Below, one piece after another: positions 6,483-14,265 of a stretch of 15,000 bases of DNA (positions are counted from its first letter, which is position 1; each line of letters starts with the position of its first letter). A program made the translations under genes and the position numbers. Source of the stretch: Stramonita haemastoma. Taxonomy: Eukaryota; Mollusca; Gastropoda; Neogastropoda; Muricidae. Where the stretch lies: assembly GCA_030674155.1 (NCBI GenBank), contig CM060329.1:20369406-20384405 (forward strand), in the 5' to 3' direction. The notes under the pieces are model-generated. The model had not been told where the DNA came from. It ran no database searches and saw only the letters and a list, made by a program, of their open reading frames with translations.

Positions 6483-6690
6483 ACCCGGAAGTTTAGGGCA
6501 GCGCAAACTGGGCAGACTCAGGTCCCGCAGTGTCTTCCCTTGCAAATGGCGGGGCCGGAAGCAGCGGGACAAAGAGGGCGCTGCCAGCGATGACGTCATG
6601 GCTGCCGTCTGCTCCAGCCGCACCAGCCACAGCAGGTGACAGTCACAACTCCACGTCACGTTGACCAGGGATCTGACAATGACGTCAGCA
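6483..6690. promoter_or_regulatory. CpG-rich island with two CREs, ETS and YY1-like sites
   Basis: Two perfect CREs TGACGTCA lie at 6591-6598 and 6680-6687, with a half site CACGTCA at 6652-6658. ETS-type sites are ACCCGGAAGT (6483-6492) and GCCGGAAGC (6554-6562). A YY1-like AAATGGCGG is at 6544-6552. A segment around 6571-6586 (AGAGGGCGCTGCC) resembles the core of CTCF sites. CpGs are dense here compared with the flanks. These are classic TATA-less promoter motifs; direction is unclear and could be both ways. Confidence 0.5.
6485..6599 (-). CDS. Possible first exon in the CRE island (partial)
   Basis: On the minus strand an ATG at 6599-6597 (G at -3) overlaps the CRE and opens 38 codons plus one base up to a possible donor CCGG|GTAAAT (GT at 6484-6483). 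The peptide starts MTSSLAAPSLSRCFRPRHLQ and is rich in Arg, Ser and Leu with one acidic residue. An in-frame ATG at 6659 would lengthen it by 20 codons. A second donor-like GTGAGG lies near 6463-6458. The exon would end in phase 1, the phase needed by the exon at 3738-3872, but that has a one-in-three chance and the peptide does not look like a signal peptide. A weak call. Confidence 0.25.
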
Positions 6691-6716
6691 TTTGGCAGAA
6701 GTTTTACAGATTGTAG

Positions 6717-6790
6717 AGGTAAAAGTAAAGGTAAAGGTAAAGGCGTTCCATAACCTAGGCGGTCGTAGGGATTGAGGCATCAGAGTCCCA

Positions 6791-6792
<2 letters not shown>
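6717..6792 (-). mobile_element. tRNA-5S chimeric SINE copy 3, 3' part
   Basis: In plus sense it carries GGTAAAGGTAAAGGCG, TTCCATAACCTAGGCGGTCG and GAGGCATCAGAG, which is the 3' end of the SINE read backwards. It is separated from the rest of the element (7136-7378) by an inserted LINE and its tail. The GGTAAA repeat at its end is the SINE tail. Confidence 0.75.
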
Positions 6793-6889
<97 letters not shown>

Positions 6890-6907
6890 TCTATCTATCT
6901 ATCTATA
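6793..6907. repeat. CT then TATC microsatellite, the tail of inserted LINE copy B
   Basis: About 90 bases of CT with one or two breaks run into TATCTATCTATCTAT at 6891-6906. Read on the minus strand it follows directly after the LINE 3' end, so it is best seen as an expanded GATA/GA tail. Confidence 0.85.
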
Positions 6908-7137
6908 ACCCGTAGTCTGGCGACCTTGGGGGCACTTTTGAAGACTTGACAACCTGTTTCCTCCATTCCTCTCTCTGTTCTGCCTTTCTAAAATTTGGTT
7001 GAGTTCTAGGTCTGTCCATTCGCTGATGTTGTCCTCCCATCTCTTCTTGGTCTGCCTCTTTTTTCTTCCTCCCTGGACAGTGCCTTGCAGTATTGTTTTT
7101 GCAAGTCCTTTCGATCTTGTGACATGCCCGTACCAGC
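6905..7137 (-). mobile_element. LINE 3' fragment copy B, inserted into SINE copy 3
   Basis: The minus strand encodes a broken C-terminal LINE tail: WYGHVT-like residues near 7125, then GLAKTILQGTVQG-like residues in shifted frames, then KKRGRPRR, with a 3' UTR ending CTACGGGTTATAG. Different side residues from copies A and C suggest a second subfamily. The SINE sequences on the two sides are contiguous in other copies, and CAG(C)TTCTCT is present on both sides as a likely target duplication. Confidence 0.75.
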
Positions 7138-7378
7138 TTCTCTAGAGGCCAGCATCTTGAGGGCGGCGCCCATCTCCTCCCCTTGCTGCTTTACCTTCCC
7201 TGACCTAAAGAGGGCAGGTACCCATTGACAGATGGGTGAACTGGGGGAGGGGGGGGGGACTGTACTGAACCCAAGGCGCAAAAACGGTCACCCATCCAAA
7301 TGGTAACCACGCTTATCGGCTGCTGCTTAACTTTGACTTGGGGGAAGCAAGCACTCTGATCACTGAGCTATACCCCCC
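7136..7378 (-). mobile_element. tRNA-5S chimeric SINE copy 3, 5' part
   Basis: From the 7378 end in minus sense there is a G run, TATAGCTCAGTGATCAGAGT (A box at 7360-7370), then AAAGTTAAGCAGCAGC (5S box A-like), GGTTACCATTTGGATGGGTG with box C at 7285-7299, a long G run in the body at about 7246-7258, and CCCTGACC...GCTGGCC. This is the best preserved 5S segment in the window. Confidence 0.8.
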
Positions 7379-7919
7379 CCCCAGTTTTATAGATAGATGT
7401 AGGGCATGCAAATTGGAAGCAGGGTGAAGGACTTATGAAACATGCGGGAAAATAGGGACAACAGCGGTGTATATGAGAAAAATAATGTACTTTCCAACCA
7501 ACTTATGTAGTTACTCTTGCAAGTTGTTAACTCCGTCACAGGGTCTTTCAAAACTTTGTGATGGAGTCAGTGGTTTTTTTTTTGTTTTTTTTTAAGTGAC
7601 TGCATGGTAGTGTCAGCTACTGCCGAGAATAACTATAAAACTCTGCTGGAAAGTTTGGTTTTTTCACATTGAAGTTGTCAGAATTGAGGTACTCTTTAAT
7701 CCAACTATTTTTTTTGGGAGGGCAGTAATTCAGTTGTGTTTTTCAGGTCAGAATATCACTTTCATAGAAAAATGAATGCAACTTCCCTTACGTTATTATT
7801 AGGTGAAAGAATGTATCTACGAACTAGGGTAGTTTAACTTTTTGCGTGTTGCACAATTTTGAAGCTGTGGTAAGTTTGAATGAATGTTTATAATAGATAA
7901 CGATATAGCTGGTAATGTC
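7379..7919. other. Unassigned AT-rich stretch
   Basis: Poly-T runs near 7574-7592 and 7709-7716. No gene, RNA or recognised repeat. Confidence 0.4.
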
Positions 7920-7960
7920 ACCCCCCCTCCCCCTCCAACCCCCCCCCCAAAAAAAAAAAC
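7920..7960. repeat. C-run followed by an A-run
   Basis: Two or three C tracts (7920-7948) are directly followed by about ten A. Short frames on both strands depend on it and are not genes. Confidence 0.8.
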
Positions 7961-8041
7961 TTTTTTCGATTTCTTTTGATTTAGTACCCCAAACTTTTTA
8001 CCTTGTTCGAGAAAATACAGCTGCATCACGTCAGGACATTT

Positions 8042-8406
8042 TTAAAAAATATAATTTATTCATTTTATTCTTTTATATCGAGGATAATGGAATAAGCGCT
8101 TGTGTGCTTTTTTTTTTACATCCAATCCCCGTGTGCATGCAGTTTTTGTAAATCGTGTCATTTGTTCCCACCGGCACACGATGGCCTACTCTTACGAAAA
8201 GCGTAACAGGATTTAACGTGTGCGCAAGTTGTTCTGCGTACGTTCGCACACGGGCCTCGGTTTAAAGTCTCATCCGAAGGACTTTTGGGGGAGTGGAGTC
8301 AGCACTGATATTAACTCCAGAGGAAAAATCCCCTCGACCGGGAATCGAACCCGGGTCGTCAAATTGCGAGCGCAATGTTCTGACCACTAGGCTATCCCAT
8401 CCCCCC
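8042..8406 (-). mobile_element. tRNA SINE family B, full-length copy with target duplication
   Basis: Minus sense starts at 8406 with GGGATGGGATAGCCTAGTGG (A box 8384-8394). A perfect B box GGTTCGATTCC lies at 8351-8341. The body follows: CCTCTGGAGTTAA, CACTCCCCCAAAAGTCCTTC, the central domain (8248-8282) and GCGCACACGTTAAATCCTGT. The 3' part ends TCGATATAAAAGAATAAAAT. GACATTT occurs on both sides (8035-8041 and 8407-8413), a seven-base target site duplication. This is the reference copy for the family in this window. Confidence 0.85.
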
Positions 8407-8413
8407 GACATTT

Positions 8414-8602
8414 GGTAAGGAGTGCAGTATTCAAGTCAGAAAAACTGGAATACTTGGTATTTATACTTGGTATCAATGCGTTCGAAATTATTTTGCCTTC
8501 TACGCACTATATATGTGCCTAGCCTGTACTTGCAAATGACTCATTCCGTTTCTGGTTTTAAAAAAAGTCTGATTTTTTTTGTTATTTTACTTTTACTTTG
8601 TT
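8414..8602. other. Unassigned spacer
   Basis: No feature recognised between two copies of the same SINE lying in opposite orientation. Confidence 0.4.
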
Positions 8603-8778
8603 GGGAGACGAGATAGCCTAGTGGTTAGAACATTGCGCTCGCAATCTGACGACCTATGCTCGAATCCCGTTCAAAAGGATTTTTCCTCTGGAGTTAACAT
8701 CAGTGCCGACTCCACTCCCCCCAAAAGTCTTTCGTATGAGACTATAAACCGAGGCCAACTCATGCAGAACACCTTTAA
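8603..8778 (+). mobile_element. tRNA SINE family B, 3'-truncated copy
   Basis: Head GGGAGACGAGATAGCCTAGT with the A box at 8613-8623, a one-mismatch B box GCTCGAATCCC (8658-8668) and the central domain at 8727-8756. It stops after ATGCAGAACACC with a short A run, so the 3' half of the family is missing. Either it is an internally terminated transcript copy or the 3' part was deleted. Confidence 0.8.
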
Positions 8779-9409
8779 AAAAAAATCTCAGTTTTGCGTC
8801 TTCTGTCTCCTTTCTACCGTTCTGTCTTTTTTCTTCTTTTTTTTCCATGTCGACGATTATTTCTGCGATCTGACCGACAGAGGATCATCTTTTAGCATCT
8901 TTACGGGAGGATTGTCTGCAACTGCAACCAGAGCCGTAAGACACTATTATCGGCAATGCAAACACCAGTCTATACTGGATACAACATAAAAACAAACGTG
9001 TATCCCTAAATCTCAAACTTTTTTTTTTTTTAAACGGTTTTTATTGTTTAGTTATAGGTATGCAAAGAATGGCACGCGTAATATGTCAGTGTGATCAGAA
9101 AAATGCCACCATATAAAAGTGTGATTTTTTTAAAAATAACATTTTGTAGAACATTAGTGAGACATGGAGGAAAAATATCTAGACAAGAGTTTGATATGAA
9201 ACTGGTGCACAACTGTTTGTGATTTACTGGTATCACTGTTAAGAGAGATGTCTTTCTCTTGTAACTTCGCTCACCCTGGACAAACCAACTGGATATTCTA
9301 TATGTTAAACATGTCAAACAATCAGAAATAACGAAGAATTGCACAGAAAAAGAGGAAGAATTCCGAAAATTAAAAGAATACAAAGTTTTGTGAAGAAGAA
9401 TACTTAAGA
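8779..9409. other. Unassigned stretch
   Basis: An isolated acceptor-like (CCGACAG at about 8875-8881) and donor-like (GCC|GTAAGA at about 8935) pair would bound an 18-codon open segment, but nothing else supports an exon. A minus-strand GTGAGC near 9276 also stands alone. Confidence 0.35.
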
Positions 9410-9690
9410 AAAGACGACTGCAAAAAAAAAACCAGAAGAACGCGACCAAGAAAATTGCAAAGAAGAAAAATGTAAAAAATAGAATTGCGAAGAAGAAGAA
9501 GCAGCAACAGAAGAAGAAGAACAAACAAGAACAACAACAAGAACAAGACAGACACAGAGAACGAAAAGAACTAGTACTACTTCTACGAGTAGCAGCAGTA
9601 AAGCAGCAACAATACCCGTGCTAGCAGCAACAGTAAAAACAACAACAACACAATAAAGCACACACACACCACACACACAATTTTTAAACT
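9410..9690. repeat. Mixed GAA, CAA, GCA and CA repeats
   Basis: The tract holds TTGCAAAGAAGAAAAATG (about 9454-9471), the same interruption unit as the GAA tract at 2766-3737. GAA and CAA triplets follow, then AGCAGCAGTAAAGCAGCAAC, and finally CA repeats at 9659-9680. Frames across it are low complexity. Confidence 0.8.
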
Positions 9691-9897
9691 GGAGACCCAA
9701 CATTTCTAACCAATAATCTTAAAAAAAAATCTTGGGACAAGCTTTGTGTCACCTCCATCGTGTCATGGGCACAACTAGAAGGCGGAAACTTAGCAGACTT
9801 CGCCTACAGCGACCACACAACAGGAGCACAACAAATCCAGCCAGATTAAAAGCTCAGACTCCCAAGATACCGATACTTGATACTCCATCCAGCTACC

Positions 9898-10233
9898 AGT
9901 ATGTACATTGCGCTGGCAATTTGAAGACCCGGGTTCGAGTCCGGTCGAGGACATTTTCTTCCTGGAGTTAACATCAGTGCTGACTCCACTCTCCCCAAAA
10001 AGTCCTTCGGATGAGACTTTAAACCGAGGCCCCGTGTGCGAACGCACGCAGAACATCTTGCGCACACGTTAAATCCTGTTCCGCTTTTCGTAAGAGTAGG
10101 CCATCGTGTGCCGGTGGGAACAGATGACATGATTTACAAAACTGCATACACACGGGGACCGGATGAAAAAAAGCATATGATTGCTTATTCTGTTATCCTC
10201 GATATGAAAGAATAAATAAATAAATAAATAAAA
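9898..10233 (+). mobile_element. tRNA SINE family B, nearly complete copy
   Basis: The A-box half of the head is missing, but a perfect B box GGTTCGAGTCC lies at 9932-9942. The body then runs through CCTGGAGTTAACATCAGTGC, the central domain (10002-10038), CGCACACGTTAAATCCTGTT and GTAAGAGTAGGCCATCGTGT to ATCCTCGATATGAAAGAATA and a tail of AAAT repeats. It is the best copy for the 3' half. Confidence 0.85.
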
Positions 10234-10403
10234 TACCATCCTCACAGGCTGATAGGATGGCGCAGCCTTTATAATCTCCGTATACATATCATCATTATTA
10301 TTAATAACCCAAACCCCATGCCATGGCTGTGATTCCGTTTCGTGGATGGAAGATGACGTTATGTGACGTCAGACTGTTATCTTAGCTTATGGAACTGTTA
10401 AGG
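10234..10403. other. Short unassigned stretch with a paired CRE-like motif
   Basis: TGACGTTA (10354-10361) and a perfect CRE TGACGTCA (10364-10371) lie two bases apart. An ATG in good context (10324) opens only 20 codons, beginning MAVIPFRGWK. No donor or further exon is seen. Confidence 0.35.
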
Positions 10404-10426
10404 GTGTGTGTGTGTGGGGGGGGGGG
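10404..10426. repeat. GT repeat then G-run
   Basis: About six GT units followed by eleven G. Slippage-prone simple sequence. Confidence 0.85.
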
Positions 10427-10544
10427 TTGTTTTTGTAAGGTAGGAAAATGGGTGAAGGGATAAAGCTTACGGTCCATTAACCTAGATTTTGGTTTTGCTG
10501 GTAAAAGAGGTCAGATGCAGATTAATGTTTGAGGAGTTTGGATG

Positions 10545-10725
10545 TACTATGTATGTATGTAGTATGTATGTATGTATGTATGTAGTATGTATGTATGTAT
10601 GTATGTATGTATGTATGTATGTATGTATGTATGTATGTATGTATGTATGTATGTATGTATGTATGTATGTGTGTATGTTGTATGTATGTGAATGTCTGTA
10701 TGTCTGTATGTCTGTATGTCTGTAA
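10545..10725. repeat. ATGT tetranucleotide microsatellite
   Basis: About 40 ATGT units with early AGT breaks and a diverged ATGTCTGT end (10691-10722). The long HTYI and YVCM frames on both strands come from this repeat and are not genes. Confidence 0.95.
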
Positions 10726-10729
10726 GTAA

Positions 10730-11090
10730 ATAAGAACAAGAACAACAATTACAACAATGGAAACAACAGCAACAACAGCAACAAGAACAGCCGCAACAAG
10801 AACAACACAAATAACCCCCCAAAATATTATGAAGAGGAAGAAAAAAGAAAAAGGAAGTAAGGAAAAAATGAAAGAAAAAAAGAACGAAAGACAGACAGAC
10901 AGAAAGAAGAAAGAAAGAAAGAAAAAAAAAAAGAAAACAACATTATTATTATAAAGAATGAAGAAAAAAAACAGAAAGAAAAAAAAAAGAACACCCCCCC
11001 CCCCCCCCCCCCCCACAGAAGATGAAAGGAAGACGGTATAAAGAAAAGGAGAAGAGAGAAAAAAGAAAAAAAAAAAAAAAAAAAACTCAC
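10730..11090. repeat. CAA repeat passing into an A/G-rich tract with a 21-base C-run
   Basis: CAA/ACA triplets (10735-10815) give way to GAAA/GAAAG sequence. A run of 21 C sits at 10994-11014 and an A run at about 11064-11085. The plus strand is almost free of T. Confidence 0.9.
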
Positions 11091-11817
11091 AAAGAAGGAT
11101 ACGTTGAATGTTATCTAAAACAAGATCACCTATTTTTTCTAACCAAAATATCACCATTATCGACAGACCAAAAAAAAAAAAAAGACAAAGACAGCAATAC
11201 TCTTGGAAAAATAACAAAAATGAAAAAAAAAAACTTGTCTGGCCAGGAACTTAACACCAGGTGAAACAAAAGTTAGTCTAGAGAGTAGATTGTGGTGGCA
11301 GGAAGGGACAGTCTAAAAGCTGTAACCACATATCAGATAAAAAAAAGACATTTCCTCATTGAAAACTAACAGAAAAATGACAACTCCAAACTAAAAGGAA
11401 ACCGAATAAAAACAAAACAAGAAATAAGAGAAAATAGAAGACATTAAAACAAAGCTAAAAAAAAAAACTAACTAAAAGTTTCCAGTAGAATAAGAAAAAA
11501 AACTCAAACCAAAATAAAACAAAGAAAACTAAATAACATAAAATACAAATACATGAAAAAAAACGAAAGAAAATAAGCAATGGAACGAAAAGTAAGATAT
11601 GATTGTAAAGAAAAAGTAAATTAGAATAAGATAAATAAAATGCAGTAATGATAACCTAAAAACGAAGTGATATAACTTAAAATATGTCACAAACAGTATC
11701 ACAAATTAAATAATAAAAAAACAAAAAAAATATATCGATTCAAAAAATAAAAAAGCGCAATATGATAATTAAAAAAGAGAGAGTAGACGTGAAAAAAACA
11801 GCAAAACAAAGTAAAAC
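11091..11817. other. A-rich unassigned stretch
   Basis: The plus strand is dominated by A with scattered AAAAC, AAAAT and AAAAG units, especially 11340-11760. No persistent frame, promoter or retroelement seen. It may be degraded A-rich repeat or several old poly-A tails. Confidence 0.5.
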
Positions 11818-12252
11818 AAAGAAGAGAGAGGAGAGGAGAAGAGAAGAGAAGAAAAAAGAAAAGAGAAAAGAAGAGAAGAGAAGAGGAGAGAAGATAAGAG
11901 AAGAGAAGAGAAGAGAAGAGGAGAGAAGAGGAGAGAAGATAAGAGAAAAGAAGAGAAGAGAAGAAGAGACGAGAAAAAAAGAAAAGAGAATAAGAGAGAA
12001 GGGAAGAGAAGAGAAGAGAAGAAAAAAGAAAAGAGAAAGAAGAGAAGAGAAGAGAAGAGGAGAGAAGAAGAGAAAGAAGAGAAGAGAAAAGAAGAGAAGA
12101 GAAGAGGAAGAAGAGGAGAGAAGAAGAGAAGAGGAAGAGAAGAAAGAGAAGAGAAGAGAAGAGAAGAGAAAGAGAAGAGAGAGAAGAGGAGAGAAGAGAA
12201 GAGAGAGAGAAGAGAAGAGAAGAGAAGAGAAGAAGGAAGAGAGAAGAGCAGC
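11818..12252. repeat. GAGAA pentanucleotide-type purine tract
   Basis: About 430 bases of AGAGAAG/GAGGAGAAG with a mainly five-base period and breaks such as GATAAG. Essentially all purine on the plus strand. Ser/Leu/Phe or Arg/Glu/Lys frames of up to 200 residues are artefacts of the repeat. Confidence 0.95.
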
Positions 12253-12401
12253 AGACCGAAAAGACACACAGAATATATACCGACATATCAAAGCAGGACA
12301 AAATAGATCATACAAACAAAATTAGTTCAAAGCCATATTCCAAAAACTACTGTATTATCCCGACAACAACCACCACCACCACCCCCTTCCCAAAAAATGT
12401 C

Positions 12402-12478
12402 ATGGTATGTATACTACTGTGTGTATACTACTATATGTATACAACTGTATATGTACAACTGTACGTATGCAACAGTAT
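12402..12478. repeat. TATAC-rich minisatellite, left block
   Basis: Units such as GTATGTATACTACTGTGTGT are diverged versions of the 14-base unit found from 12795. It is separated from the main array by about 315 bases of other sequence. Confidence 0.8.
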
Positions 12479-12794
12479 GCATTTCTTGCTTTTGTTTTCT
12501 TTTCGTTTTTACCGTGTGTTTTTTTCAATGTTGTAATTTTTCATTGGAATTGCAGATCTCTGATTAGAATTTGTCTTCATCTTGAAATTCATCTCTCTCC
12601 TTATGACCACTCAGTTCTTGCGTTACATACAGTCTCTAAACGTAAATGCTAGCAAGCTTCCCAAACTTTTTTTTTTTTTAAATTATCATCCATCATTGTA
12701 CACAGCAGCAGTGCAACCAAATGAGTTCAAACGGCAGTATACGTTAGAGCAGAGTTAAGTTACTCTCCTTTGTCTTCTCCCCTCTATATTATGG
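12479..12794. other. Non-repetitive segment interrupting the minisatellite
   Basis: A T-rich segment with a poly-T at 12667-12679 and no recognised element. GCAT is present at both edges (about 12478-12482 and 12799-12802), which might be a short target duplication, but the length is too small to trust. A short plus-strand frame here has no domain features. Confidence 0.4.
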
Positions 12795-13495
12795 TACTGC
12801 ATGTATACACTGTATGTATAACACTGTATGCATACTACTGTATGTACACTACTGTATGATACTACTGTATGTACTACTACTGTATGTATACTACTGTATA
12901 ATATATACTACTGTATATATTCTACTGTTTATATACTACTGTATGTATACTACTGTATGTATACTACTATATGATATTACTACGTATGTATACTACTGTA
13001 TAAGTTTATACTACTGTATGTATACTACTGTATGTATACTACTATATGTATACTACTGTATAAGTGATATACTACTTATACTGTATGTATACTACTGTAT
13101 GTATACTACTGTATGAATACTACTGTATAAGTTGTATACTACTGTATGTATACTACTGTATGTATACTGCTGTATGAATGTATACTACTGTATGAATGTA
13201 TACTACTGTATGAATGTATACTACTGTATGAATGTATACTACTGTATGAATGTATTTACTGTATGAATCTATATTACTGTATGTATATCTCATGAATGTA
13301 TACTACTGTATGTATACTGCTGTATGAATGTATACTATTGTATGATGTATACTACTGTATGAATGTATACTACTGCATGAATGTATACTACTGTATGTAT
13401 ACTGCTGATGAATGTATACTACTGTATGTTAACTGTATGAATACTACTGTAGAATGTATACTACTATGTATACTACTGATATATAACTACTGTAT
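12795..13495. repeat. Minisatellite with 14-base unit changing to an 18-base unit
   Basis: The left part repeats TGTATGTATACTAC (14 bases). From about 13165 the unit becomes TGTATGAATGTATACTAC, 18 bases with a four-base insertion. Scattered losses occur towards 13495. Each unit contains the palindrome GTATAC. Cys/Tyr/Val-rich frames are by-products. Confidence 0.9.
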
Positions 13496-13675
13496 GTGAC
13501 TGATCTATGTAGGGTACTCACATGCTTGCAGCCGAGGATTGCTGAAGAGCAGGTCTGCAGGCCACACGTAAAGTCCTCAGCTTGTATCGTTCAGAACCTC
13601 GTAGACAAAATAACATGCAACAGTAACGTTTAACCTCCCAAAGTCACAATGCAGCGTACCTTCACCCTTCCCCTT
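13496..13675. other. Short unique segment with a minus-strand donor-like site
   Basis: In minus sense GCAAGCAT|GTGAGTACC (GT at 13521-13520) is a near-ideal donor. One frame upstream reads FTCGLQTCSSAILGCKH, but its acceptor would have to be the weak ACAAG near 13578. Insufficient for an exon call. Confidence 0.3.
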
Positions 13676-13990
13676 CACCTGTCCCGTAGTCCCGCGGACC
13701 GTGGGGGCACCACAGAAGATTCTGCAACCAGCTTACTTCCTCCGCTCCCCACGGTCCTCCGCCTCCGTAGCAGATCACTCCACCAAGGCCTGTCCACTCT
13801 CTGATGTTGTCTTCCCATCGTTTCCTCTGTCTGCCTTTTCGTCTCCCTCCCCTTAACTGTTCCCTGTAAGACTGTCTTGGCCAGTCCAGATGTTGGTGTG
13901 ACGTACCCGTACCACTTTAGCTTGCGTTTTTTCACTGAAGTCAGGAGCTCTTCATGTGGTCCGATGGCGTTCTTTATTCTGTTTTTCACT
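13676..13990 (-). mobile_element. LINE 3' fragment copy C, best preserved ORF tail
   Basis: The minus strand opens a frame from about 13989 with KKRKLKWYGYVTPTSGLAKT followed by VLQGTVKGRETKRQTEE. This is the C-terminal end of a LINE ORF2 as found in many marine invertebrates, where the conserved form is W-Y-G-H-V-T-R-x-S-G-L-A-K-T. A frameshift follows, then VAESSVVPPRSA to a stop, and a 3' UTR ending near GACTACGGGACAGG. No endonuclease or reverse transcriptase domain remains; this is a dead 5'-truncated copy. Confidence 0.8.
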
Positions 13991-14265
13991 TCTTTATTAG
14001 CAGCAACCTTAATTGTGTGTAAACGATAGCATATGCAAAAATCTTACCGATGACAAACATTGGAGCTTTAGCGGAGGAATGCAAATAAGAGTAAACTAAA
14101 GGATTTCAGTGCATGGATATAGGTACAGAGCTAAGACTGCCTTATGGAGTGGCTTTTGGTATAGTAATCAAAATCTGTTCACATCTCTTAGTAAAAGAAA
14201 ATAAAACAACCCTTAAAGTCAAACAGATTCTGGTACTTTTTCAGTGTCATTCTTTCATTCTAAAA
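13991..14265. other. Unassigned spacer
   Basis: No gene or repeat recognised. Confidence 0.4.

Noticed and set aside
3738..6599. Joining the possible exon at 6485-6599 to the cysteine-rich exon as one gene
   Set aside because: The phases agree (both phase 1), but that happens one time in three, no exon lies between, and the N-terminus does not look like a signal peptide as an extracellular protein would need.
8341..8406. Possible tRNA gene on the minus strand
   Set aside because: The A and B boxes are good but the sequence continues into a SINE body, acceptor-stem pairing is poor and the same head occurs in other copies.
8579..8989. 136-residue plus-strand frame
   Set aside because: Its first two thirds are family B SINE. 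The remainder (ending HYYRQCKHQSILDTT) has no supporting splice signals strong enough to call an exon.
10482..11217. 231-residue minus-strand frame with His-Thr-Tyr-Ile repeats
   Set aside because: Produced by the ATGT microsatellite and the neighbouring A-rich repeats.
11699..12325. Frames of 166-200 residues on both strands over the GAGAA tract
   Set aside because: Pure low-complexity sequence with all frames open at once; no start context, domain or splice signal.
12402..13495. CRISPR array
   Set aside because: The repeats are 14-18 bases in direct tandem with no unique spacers, and the context is eukaryotic.
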